Source of the DNA: Candidatus Sabulitectum sp.
GTDB taxonomy: Bacteria > Fermentibacterota > Fermentibacteria > Fermentibacterales > JCC-6
Assembly: GCA_023136985.1 (NCBI GenBank)
Contig: JAGLQD010000089.1
Span: 1 to 13,074, forward strand
DNA: 13,074 nt
Direction: 5' to 3'
The position numbers and the translations under genes were made by a program. Below, in pieces: positions 5,378 through 12,259 of this stretch. The notes under the pieces were generated by a model that worked only from the letters and a program-made list of their open reading frames with translations, had not been told where the DNA came from and did no database searches. Numbering within the stretch: the stretch's first letter is position 1; each line of letters starts with the position of its first letter.

Positions 5378-7981
5378 GTGAAATCGATGAGCATACTTAG
5401 TCTTATTGCCTGCGTTCTTGTTGTTAACTTACAAGTTAGCGATAATTCGACCATGCCTGATGATGCCAATTTGACCGGTGAATTTCAGGATTATGTCTAT
5501 TTTGATATCGACGATGAGATATCTATAGACATGGTTCTGCCGCCGCATTTTCTGGAGCGCGGACCTCTCGAAGTATCCGATATAGAGCCTGGTGATACAC
5601 CGGAAGGTGACAACCTCTTCTGCAGCACATTCAGCACTGACGGCTCAAAGGTGTTCGTGGCTAATTTTCTGTCCGAGAATATCAGTGTAATTGACTGGGC
5701 TACAAAAGCAGTTGAAGCTACTATTGACGTGGGCGGCCGTCCGGGAAACATAGCCTGTAGCGACGAGTATGCAATTGTTACAATCCCATTTGAAGAAAAG
5801 ATAGAAATTTATAATCTCAGTGATTATTCACTGGCAAAATCGTTCACTGTAGCCGGGGGACAGCCATGGGTGACAAAGATAAGTGAAGATGGTACTATTG
5901 CGTGTGTAGCTTCCGATGTGCTAGACATTTGTGATGTTATCGATCTAACGACTTTGACAATAGTAAATACGATCACAGATTTCCCAATTTATCCCAAAGC
6001 CCTGTCTTATACTTATGAAACGTATCGCTGGTTTGCAAGGTTTTCAGATTATACTCTCACTCCACTTGATAATTATATAGCAGTTGGTAGTGGAGCTCAG
6101 CTTTTATTTATTAATTATATGACAGGTAATATTGACCACACTTTGCCTATGAGTAACTGTAGCCATTCGGCATTGTCCGGTGACGGTAATTATCTGATTG
6201 CAAGAGATGGGTACGATCCCCTTAAATTAACAAGAGTGGATCTTTCAACTTACACAATTGAATCTTCCGTTACGATCCCCGGATTCGCTATGGGTAACAG
6301 CGGTGAAATTGCGGTTAACCAGGACGGTACTAAAGCTTATACTTCCTCCGGCGGCAATGCCTGCTTTCTGGTAAAGTTCCTTACAGGCGACTTTGTTGCT
6401 TTTGATGCCAGTACCACCGCTTCAGCCGATTGGGTAGCTTCAAATTACGATCATACGATGGCTATTAGTTCTCAGCTAAGATATGCGATTATTGATTTTG
6501 AATCTGAGACCATGATAGATCGATATTACGGAAACTGGAATATGCAGGGATGCGTCTCACCTGTGGCAAACAACAGTGCTGCTTTTTACCCCACCAGGCA
6601 TGAGGCGGTACACTGTTATTCTTTTGATGACACTTCCATGAATTATCTTGCTTCGGTGCTTTCCGGATCTCCAATAGAAGGAGATGGTACTAGAAGAGTC
6701 GCCATTGCCCCTGACGGTTCAGTGGCTGTTGTTTCAAATACAGGGTCAGACAATGTAAGTATCCTGAACATGAGCACTCATCAGATCGATGCTGTAATTG
6801 AGGTAGGTGATAGAGTACAGAATGCAGCAATTACATCTGACTCCAGATGGGCGGTTGTCTGCGGTTGTATGTCAGAGCTTGTAAAAGTGATTGACCTGGA
6901 AACTAACACAGTTGCAGCCAGCATATCCACCGGAGATTATTGCACCAACGTGGCAATTGCACCAGATGATTCGTACGCATATGTAACAAGTATTTATGAC
7001 GATAAAGTGACTGTTATAGAATTGGATGGTTCATCCAGTTCCAAGCTGGTGGACATTCCGATATCTGGTATTAATGGCACATTCAACGTCAATTGTGGTG
7101 TTTTCAATAATATAGAGGTCAGTCCCGATGGCAGCACCTGCATTGTTGCAGCAGCTACAGATGATATGGTCAGAGTTATTGATACAGCCACAAATACCGT
7201 GGTAGCCAATGTTGCAGTGGGTAATTTTCCACTGCATTTGACTTTCAATGCTGATGGTACAAGAGCTATCGTAAGCAATTTTGCAGGTGACTCCTATTCT
7301 CTTCTGAATATTGATGGAGCATCTTCATCTGTTATTCATACACAGTATTCCGGTGATCGCCCTGCGCGTGTGGCTTATGATTCTGTCTCCGATCAGTTTG
7401 CTGTTGCTATTTACGAAGAGGGCAAGGTAAAGACTATTGACCCTGATACCGGTGCTATAACAGGAACATTTAACTACCCCGGTAAGGTTTTTGAGGTCCG
7501 GTATACTGCCACGGGAGAAAGACTTGTCCTTGTTTACGCATCCGGAACCACCCCATTTAGAATGTACAGGGGAACTGAATATGTTGATCTAAACAGTTTC
7601 CCAACTTCTTTTGATTACAATGATGCAGTTGATGCCGCAGTGGCTGCAGCACCAGGTCCGGATTATGCAACTGTCATAACATACAGTTCATCCGGTGTAT
7701 CACAGCAGAATGTTGTACAGATCGCTATTCCCGGAGTTAGTATTTCTCCTAATCCGGGTTCAATGTTCTTTTCATTCGATATTTCTCTTCCATCTGCAAG
7801 TAATGTAAGCCTTGGAGTTTACGATCTGAACGGCAGAAGAATGTTAACAGTGGAGGAGTCATTCTTTTTGGAGGGCAACCATTCTATCAGCTGGAACAGT
7901 ACGCTTCCTGCTGGAGTTTATGCTTTGAGGCTTGATGCATGCCAGAAGTCTGTTACCAGGTTCTTTACTGTTTGCAGGTAA
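5378..7981 (+). CDS. Secreted YVTN/YncE-type beta-propeller protein with C-terminal sorting-type domain
   Basis: An 867-residue exported protein. The first 20 residues (MKSMSILSLIACVLVVNLQV) look like a signal peptide. The body, about residues 65-780, has repeated propeller blades of the form V.VID..T..V...I.VG followed by a DG.....V segment. Clear blades start near residues 102 (ISVIDWATKAVEATIDVG), 460 (VSILNMSTHQIDAVIEVG), 502 (VKVIDLETNTVAASISTG) and 596 (VRVIDTATNTVVANVAVG). Two seven-bladed propellers would fit the length. Residues 786-867 (ISPNPGS, ISLPSASNVSLGVYDLNGRR, LPAGVYALRL) match the T9SS type A sorting-domain or FlgD-Ig-like pattern. Family proteins are usually cell-surface or secreted binding proteins, and the ligand is unknown. 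AGGAG (5371-5375) lies 2 nt before the GTG and 11 nt before an in-frame ATG at 5387, so either could be the start. The gene has its own promoter and a terminator. Confidence 0.9.
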   Translation: MKSMSILSLIACVLVVNLQVSDNSTMPDDANLTGEFQDYVYFDIDDEISIDMVLPPHFLERGPLEVSDIEPGDTPEGDNLFCSTFSTDGSKVFVANFLSENISVIDWATKAVEATIDVGGRPGNIACSDEYAIVTIPFEEKIEIYNLSDYSLAKSFTVAGGQPWVTKISEDGTIACVASDVLDICDVIDLTTLTIVNTITDFPIYPKALSYTYETYRWFARFSDYTLTPLDNYIAVGSGAQLLFINYMTGNIDHTLPMSNCSHSALSGDGNYLIARDGYDPLKLTRVDLSTYTIESSVTIPGFAMGNSGEIAVNQDGTKAYTSSGGNACFLVKFLTGDFVAFDASTTASADWVASNYDHTMAISSQLRYAIIDFESETMIDRYYGNWNMQGCVSPVANNSAAFYPTRHEAVHCYSFDDTSMNYLASVLSGSPIEGDGTRRVAIAPDGSVAVVSNTGSDNVSILNMSTHQIDAVIEVGDRVQNAAITSDSRWAVVCGCMSELVKVIDLETNTVAASISTGDYCTNVAIAPDDSYAYVTSIYDDKVTVIELDGSSSSKLVDIPISGINGTFNVNCGVFNNIEVSPDGSTCIVAAATDDMVRVIDTATNTVVANVAVGNFPLHLTFNADGTRAIVSNFAGDSYSLLNIDGASSSVIHTQYSGDRPARVAYDSVSDQFAVAIYEEGKVKTIDPDTGAITGTFNYPGKVFEVRYTATGERLVLVYASGTTPFRMYRGTEYVDLNSFPTSFDYNDAVDAAVAAAPGPDYATVITYSSSGVSQQNVVQIAIPGVSISPNPGSMFFSFDISLPSASNVSLGVYDLNGRRMLTVEESFFLEGNHSISWNSTLPAGVYALRLDACQKSVTRFFTVCR

Positions 7982-8008
7982 ACTGCAACACTGAAACATG
8001 AATTGAAG

Positions 8009-8042
8009 GGCTCCTCGTGTTGATCAGAACAGGGGAGCCTTT
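8009..8042 (+). terminator. Probable intrinsic terminator after the secreted propeller gene
   Basis: GGCTCCTC (8009-8016) pairs with GGGGAGCC (8032-8039), giving an 8-bp stem with one G-T pair and a 15-nt loop, followed by only TTT. It begins 28 nt after the stop codon. The short T-run makes its strength uncertain. Confidence 0.5.
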
Positions 8043-8127
8043 GATCAAATCATCCATAGAATGCTGCGATTCTGCAGCAAGATAAGAAAATACCATACCT
8101 CTATGAAAAACTCATGGTCTTTCGTCA

Positions 8128-8277
8128 GTGAGATATCTTCTTAGTGTTGCTGGCCGTGAGCTTCTTTCCATATTTGATATACTTCCAGAAGAAGTGAAAT
8201 CTTTTGAATCCACAGGAGACAGTATCTGCTGGTGGAAGCCACTACAGTTCGTGTTCTTCCCGGCAGAGAACCGGTAA
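8128..8277 (+). CDS. Possible small ORF or gene remnant, 49 codons
   Basis: A frame from GTG 8128 to TAA 8275-8277 encodes a protein-like sequence (LSVAGRELLSIFDILPEE, then CWWKPLQFVFFPAENR) with codon use resembling its neighbours. There is no Shine-Dalgarno site before the GTG, and the frame is closed by a TGA about 24 nt upstream. A 13-codon frame from ATG 8103 runs into it in another phase, so it may be the frameshifted tail of a lost gene. I do not recognise a family. It ends 30 nt before the aminopeptidase gene. Confidence 0.25.
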   Translation: MRYLLSVAGRELLSIFDILPEEVKSFESTGDSICWWKPLQFVFFPAENR

Positions 8278-8307
8278 GGTGATGCTGGTATTATGAAAGG
8301 TTGTTAA

Positions 8308-10167
8308 ATGCAGAGCAGGCGCAGGATTTTAGCAGAGTATACAGAAAAGCCCCTTCGCTCAGAGGGCAATGCAGTGCCTTCCGTCTACAAATTCATTCAG
8401 GACAGCGCTCAGGCTATCATGGGAAATCTGAATGAGAATGAGCTGTACGAAGAGAGTTATCTAAATCCAGCTGTGGCTGCTGCAGTGTTTGGAGAAAGGG
8501 ATGGGCAGATAGTTTCTGCGTGGCGCTACTGTATTCTGCAGGCTTCGCAGGACTGGTCTCTGGGGGAGTTTCAGCGACTGGAGAAACTGGCAGCCGGGCT
8601 CGAGCTTATAGCAGCAGGAGATGTATCAGGTATTACTGCAATCTTGAAAGCTGATTTCATTCAAAGCTTTTCTACTGCCACTAGAAGGATGCTTGATGAA
8701 GAGTTTGATATCAGTAATGGAGAATCTCTTGCCAGTTACGGTGTTCCAATCACTTCAAATGAGGAGGAATCACTTGAATTCCTGCAGACCCTGCCTGTTC
8801 GGGATGTTGAACTTATAGCCGGATCAGTTGTTTCCGGATACATCAAAGGTTTTCAAGACGATAACAAGCCCATTCATCTTAAGCAGACAGTTGTTCTTTC
8901 GGTGCCAGCTGGGTTCGAACGGATAGCAGCATCTCTCAGGCAGGAGTTCCTGAGAAATGATCTAAGAATGAAGGTCTGGCAGATAACTACTACCGGGCAC
9001 AGCCTTCAGATGCAGTATGATCACAAATTTGACTGGGCTTTGTTTCTAGACGAAGAAACAGTTGACAAGGCTATTGGTGAGCTGGTTGGTATGTTCAGTG
9101 AAATGTATGAGGAAGCATCACTGCATTCAGGCAGAGCATATGTGATGACCTTTGGAGACAATCGGAGAAGCCCGGAGCCAAACCGATTTTCAGTGAAACC
9201 CGGAAAAGATTCAAGCAGAATATTCATGGACCTTCAGCTGAGAAGGCGTGAGATAAGCAATAGATACATTAAAAAAGAAGAGACCAGTTATACAGGAGTG
9301 GCTTTTCCTGTTGCGGAAATAGGAGATGACTACAGAGAGATATTCATGGAAACTCTTCTGGTAAACACCCTGGACAGCTCTGTTTACAGTGATATTCAGG
9401 ATGCTCTTATAGACGCGTTGGATCAGGCAGACAGCGTAAGGGTCAAAGGAGCTGAGGGCAACGATACCGATATCACAGTTCAAATGCATACTCTGAAGGA
9501 TCCCGAGAAGGAAACTTCATTCCTGAACTGTCTTTCTACTGTGAATATTCCACTTGGAGAAGTTTTTACTTCCCCGGTATTAAAAGGTACAAGCGGAACG
9601 GTGCATGTGAATGAGGCATTCATTGCGGGAATTCTTTACACAGATCTTCGTCTTGTTTTCAAAGATGGCTATATCGTTGATTACAGCTGCGCGAATTTTG
9701 ATAGTGAGGAAAAGAGCAGAGAGTTTTTGTATAACACCCTTATTCATCCTCATAAGACACTTCCCATGGGAGAATTTGCCATAGGCACAAACACTCTGGC
9801 ATACAGAATGGCAATGAAGTACGGGATCATGAACAAACTGCCTGTGCTGATCGCCGAGAAGATGGGGCCGCATTTCGCAATAGGCGATACCTGTTTTGCC
9901 GGTGGGGAAGATCATGCCTGCTGGAATCCGTCTTCAGGTAAGGAAATGGTTGCCAGGTTTAACGAGAAAACAGCTCTGCGCAAAGAGAATCCTGAACAGG
10001 CATACACTTCCACCCACAACGATGTTACCATTCCCTACAGCAGTCTTGATTCTGTAACAGCTGTACATCCAGACGGTACAACAACGGAGATCATTAATGA
10101 AGGAAGATATGTTCTTCCCGGGACAGAATATCTGAACATTCATCTGAATATGGAGGACGGTAAATGA
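8308..10167 (+). CDS. Aminopeptidase, M29 family, long (clostridial-like) form
   Basis: M29 enzymes are cytosolic two-metal exopeptidases that release N-terminal residues from peptides. This 619-residue protein is about 200 longer than AmpS/AmpT, the extra length being N-terminal. As I recall, clostridial M29 proteins of similar length share its layout, including IKKEETSYTGVAFPVAEIG near residue 320. Metal-ligand candidates are Glu418 (GEVFTSP), Glu489 (GEFAIGTN), His522 (EKMGPHFAIG), His570 and Asp572 (THNDVTIPY), matching the E, E, H, H, D ligand order of AmpT. Glu517, five residues before His522, is also conserved. The catalytic-tyrosine position seven residues after His522 is Cys529, which I believe is also Cys in the long forms. 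There is no signal peptide. The start has AAAGG at 8296-8300, 7 nt upstream. Its stop overlaps the next gene's start as ATGA, so the two are co-translated. Confidence 0.92.
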   Translation: MQSRRRILAEYTEKPLRSEGNAVPSVYKFIQDSAQAIMGNLNENELYEESYLNPAVAAAVFGERDGQIVSAWRYCILQASQDWSLGEFQRLEKLAAGLELIAAGDVSGITAILKADFIQSFSTATRRMLDEEFDISNGESLASYGVPITSNEEESLEFLQTLPVRDVELIAGSVVSGYIKGFQDDNKPIHLKQTVVLSVPAGFERIAASLRQEFLRNDLRMKVWQITTTGHSLQMQYDHKFDWALFLDEETVDKAIGELVGMFSEMYEEASLHSGRAYVMTFGDNRRSPEPNRFSVKPGKDSSRIFMDLQLRRREISNRYIKKEETSYTGVAFPVAEIGDDYREIFMETLLVNTLDSSVYSDIQDALIDALDQADSVRVKGAEGNDTDITVQMHTLKDPEKETSFLNCLSTVNIPLGEVFTSPVLKGTSGTVHVNEAFIAGILYTDLRLVFKDGYIVDYSCANFDSEEKSREFLYNTLIHPHKTLPMGEFAIGTNTLAYRMAMKYGIMNKLPVLIAEKMGPHFAIGDTCFAGGEDHACWNPSSGKEMVARFNEKTALRKENPEQAYTSTHNDVTIPYSSLDSVTAVHPDGTTTEIINEGRYVLPGTEYLNIHLNMEDGK

Positions 10168-10868
10168 ATGGCAAGAGAGTAAAGATCGCAGCAGGGCTTG
10201 CCTTTGCAGATTACGGCAGACTAGCTGAACAGGTCAGAGAAGCTGAAGAAGCAGGAGCAGACTACATACATGCTGATGCTTGCGACATGTTTGATATGCC
10301 GGACTGCCAGCTTATGGGAGGTCCGCAGGTAATCAGGGGGATAAGAGGGCACACAAAGCTTCCCATTGAGTGTCATGCCTATCTTCAGTTCTGTGATTAC
10401 AACTTTGTTGATGATGTGGCTGATGCAGGGGCGGATATGTTGATACTGCCAGCGGAACATCATATGGGAGCCCCGCTGGCATACATGATGGCCAGAACCT
10501 TCAAACACAATATGAAGTTTGGTTTGACCTTGTGCTGTTTTACTCCCCTTGTATTTGTGGAAGAGGCCATTTACGAGATCGACAGACTTCAAATAGTTGT
10601 GCACGGGGTAAGAGATAGCTACTGGTCATGGAGAAGATCACAGCTTCCCATGATAAGAAAAGCCAGGGAGCTTATAGACAGTCGCAACCCCAGCTGCGAG
10701 CTGTGTGTTGATGGTGGTATCCGCGCTGAGAATGTTGCTGAACTAATTGAAGCCGGAGCCGATGTTGTAGTGAACTCCAGAAGGATATTTCAACACGAGA
10801 ACGGCATCAGAGCAGGTGTTACTGATATGAGAAACGCTATTGATAAAGCCTCAGGTTACAGGTTATAG
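10164..10868 (+). CDS. Ribulose-phosphate 3-epimerase-like TIM barrel protein, divergent
   Basis: This 234-residue protein has the ribulose-phosphate 3-epimerase fold. ADYGRLAEQVREAEEAGADYIHADACD aligns with the family's SADFARLGEEV..AGADWIHVDVMD pattern over residues 15-41. The four metal-binding and acid-base positions are present: His36, Asp38, His71 (IECHAYL) and Asp183 (VDGG). The phosphate-binding loops differ. The family's NPGFGGQ loop is replaced by HGVRDSYWSWRRSQ (147-160), and the terminal GSAIF motif reads NSRRIF (204-209). The early SPS motif is AAG. It may therefore be a sugar epimerase with a different, perhaps larger or unphosphorylated, substrate. GGAGG at 10152-10156, 7 nt upstream, and the ATGA overlap show coupling to the M29 aminopeptidase. 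Fold is confident; substrate is unknown. Confidence 0.83.
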   Translation: MNGKRVKIAAGLAFADYGRLAEQVREAEEAGADYIHADACDMFDMPDCQLMGGPQVIRGIRGHTKLPIECHAYLQFCDYNFVDDVADAGADMLILPAEHHMGAPLAYMMARTFKHNMKFGLTLCCFTPLVFVEEAIYEIDRLQIVVHGVRDSYWSWRRSQLPMIRKARELIDSRNPSCELCVDGGIRAENVAELIEAGADVVVNSRRIFQHENGIRAGVTDMRNAIDKASGYRL

Positions 10869-11897
10869 AGTTTTCAGGGGCTGTTGTGTTTTCTCTCTAA
10901 GGATATCAGCAGCCCCGCTCCAGTCCATATCATTGCCTGCCATACCTTCTAAGAATAGTTTTTTAAACCGGTTGCTCCATGTATTTCTCAAACCGTCATC
11001 TACATCCTTGTATGATATAGCCAGCTCCAGAAGTCGCATGAGTCCAAGAGTTGTTTCCAGCTCTTTATTCCCGGGCAGCTCCGGGTCATAGCTGCCCCCG
11101 CTTTCCATGAATCCATCGAAAAATGCCTTTTCTGCTGCAGATGTATTGCTGTAGTAGTTGAACAGAAACAGTCTGATGCCATACATTTCAAGGGCCGGGT
11201 GGGCGTATTGGCAGGTCTCCAGATCGAAAAAACCTGTTGGCTGACCGTCTTCTCCCACAAGAAAGTTCATAGGATGCATGTCTGTCATGACAAATGATGG
11301 CGTTGATTCATCTGTTCTTACTGTCTCCAGGCGGGTTTGAAAAAAATGAGAAATGTCAACTGCTTCGTCTTTGGAGAAAATTCCACTGGTGTTTCTCATC
11401 CTGTACTCAAGAACATCCAGCATTCTGCTGGCGAATATCTTTCTATTGCGACCTGAAACCTCGCGGCCATCTGCATCCCCGAATGATGAGGCATTAGCAG
11501 ATCGTTGAAGCTGTCCGATACAATTGCCAAGTTTCTTAAGGCTCTTCGAGCATGCTTCCAGCGTGTGGTGATTCTTTTCCAGGTATTCGTTCCAGAGCAA
11601 GCCGGGCAGTTTTTCCACAAGCATGAACTCATCGGATGTGAAAAGAACTGCAGGGGCAGGTAATCCAATTCCCCTGATAAGATTAATATTGGATTCTTCC
11701 CGATGTCTGCAGAGAAGCCCTCCGAAAAGGCTGTCTCTTTTGCGCTGTCGCCCTGAACCGAATCTTGCGATTGCCTGCTCACCATTATCCAGTGTTACAT
11801 CAAACACGAAGTGGTTGGCACCTTCCGGTATACGCCTGGTGGCTCGGTGTCTGATCTTTTTGGAAGAGAGGTATTCTGATGCTTCTTTATCAGTCAT
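10863..11897 (-). CDS. Aminoglycoside-phosphotransferase-fold small-molecule kinase (APH family)
   Basis: A 344-residue cytosolic protein with the APH/choline-kinase fold. IPEGANHFVFDV (23-34) is the nucleotide loop, AIARF (42-46) supplies a basic residue in the kinase-lysine strand, and LVEKLPG (93-99) is the hinge. MTDMHPMNFLV (204-214) is the catalytic loop with Asp206 and Asn211. FFDLET (223-228) supplies the metal-binding Asp225. The usual HGD of the catalytic loop is MTD here, so its histidine is missing. Such kinases phosphorylate hydroxyls of antibiotics, choline, homoserine, fructosamines or sugars, and sequence alone does not choose. AAAGG lies 5 nt before the ATG. The gene converges on the epimerase-like gene with a 6-bp overlap of the two 3' ends. 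Nothing in the context points to antibiotic resistance. Confidence 0.85.
   Translation of the reverse strand: MTDKEASEYLSSKKIRHRATRRIPEGANHFVFDVTLDNGEQAIARFGSGRQRKRDSLFGGLLCRHREESNINLIRGIGLPAPAVLFTSDEFMLVEKLPGLLWNEYLEKNHHTLEACSKSLKKLGNCIGQLQRSANASSFGDADGREVSGRNRKIFASRMLDVLEYRMRNTSGIFSKDEAVDISHFFQTRLETVRTDESTPSFVMTDMHPMNFLVGEDGQPTGFFDLETCQYAHPALEMYGIRLFLFNYYSNTSAAEKAFFDGFMESGGSYDPELPGNKELETTLGLMRLLELAISYKDVDDGLRNTWSNRFKKLFLEGMAGNDMDWSGAADILREKTQQPLKTL
10877..10916. terminator. Strong hairpin at convergent gene ends, possible bidirectional terminator
   Basis: GGGGCTGTTG (10877-10886) and CAGCAGCCCC (10907-10916) form a 10-bp stem with one G-T pair and a 20-nt loop. It starts 8 nt after the epimerase-like stop and lies inside the last codons of the convergent kinase gene. 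Neither side has a T-run, so if it ends transcription it does so without the classical U-tract. It could equally protect the 3' end of the mRNA. Confidence 0.35.
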
Positions 11898-12080
11898 TGT
11901 CGCCTTTCAGGGAAATCGCTTGTGATACATTTCTCTTAATGTAATACTATTTGGAAAGTAGCTCTGCTCTTTTTCTGACAGGTCCTGATGTATAGATCAC
12001 TGCAATGCGATGAATGTACAACACTGATACAAGAAGCGTAGCGAAGCTTTTGCTGTTTTTGAATCATCTGCTGGCTGTGA

Positions 12081-12097
12081 AATGCTTATGAATGCTT
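12081..12097. repeat. Direct repeat AATGCTT with 10-bp period
   Basis: AATGCTT occurs at 12081-12087 and 12091-12097, one helical turn apart and just upstream of the 12116 promoter. It could be a pair of activator half-sites, or chance. Confidence 0.25.
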
Positions 12098-12115
12098 CTA
12101 AATAGGAAAAGAGAT

Positions 12116-12143
12116 TTGACAAATAGTAAAGTGAGAGTATATG
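12116..12143 (+). promoter_or_regulatory. Sigma70-type promoter for the propeller lipoprotein gene
   Basis: A perfect TTGACA (12116-12121), a 16-nt spacer and TATATG (12138-12143, 4 of 6 to TATAAT) precede the ATG at 12260. Transcription would start near 12150, leaving a leader of about 110 nt. Confidence 0.55.
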
Positions 12144-12259
12144 AAAGGTAAATGAATGGTTGTAAAAAAACAAATGAAGTCAGAGAAAAATGAGATACCC
12201 GGTGATTACTTGCTTAATCATGAGATGCAAAGTACATACCAGTTGAAAAGGAGAGAATC

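Larger units (their letters stand above)
7982..8307 (+). other. Intergenic region before the aminopeptidase gene
   Basis: This 326-bp gap begins with a probable terminator hairpin (8009-8042). A second small hairpin, TGCTGC-GATTCT-GCAGCA (8062-8079), lacks a T-run. A short protein-like frame (8128-8277) occupies the right half. I find no convincing promoter for the aminopeptidase gene; TGGTATTAT at 8286-8294 resembles an extended -10, but it is too close to the start codon. Confidence 0.5.
11898..12259 (+). other. Divergent intergenic region between the kinase and lipoprotein genes
   Basis: This 362-bp A+T-rich region has no credible gene. It must hold the kinase promoter on the minus strand, where no good -35/-10 pair was found, and it contains the lipoprotein promoter at 12116-12143. 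A 7-bp direct repeat precedes that promoter. Confidence 0.55.

Noticed and set aside
8062..8079. Second hairpin after the propeller gene
   Set aside because: A 6-bp stem with no T-run on either strand. It is too weak to call, and the hairpin at 8009 is the better terminator.
8286..8294. Extended -10-like TGGTATTAT before the aminopeptidase gene
   Set aside because: Transcription would start within or after the ribosome binding site, and there is no matching -35.
10863..11897. Antibiotic-resistance role for the APH-fold protein
   Set aside because: The fold covers many metabolic kinases, the catalytic loop is atypical, and there is no mobile element or resistance context.
11623..11925. Plus-strand frame opposite the 5' part of the kinase gene
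   Set aside because: The minus-strand kinase has clear motifs and a ribosome site, whereas this frame has neither.
12152..12193. Thirteen-codon upstream frame in the lipoprotein leader
   Set aside because: The AAAGG is only 3 nt from the ATG, the frame starts almost at the predicted transcription start, and no attenuator structure was seen.
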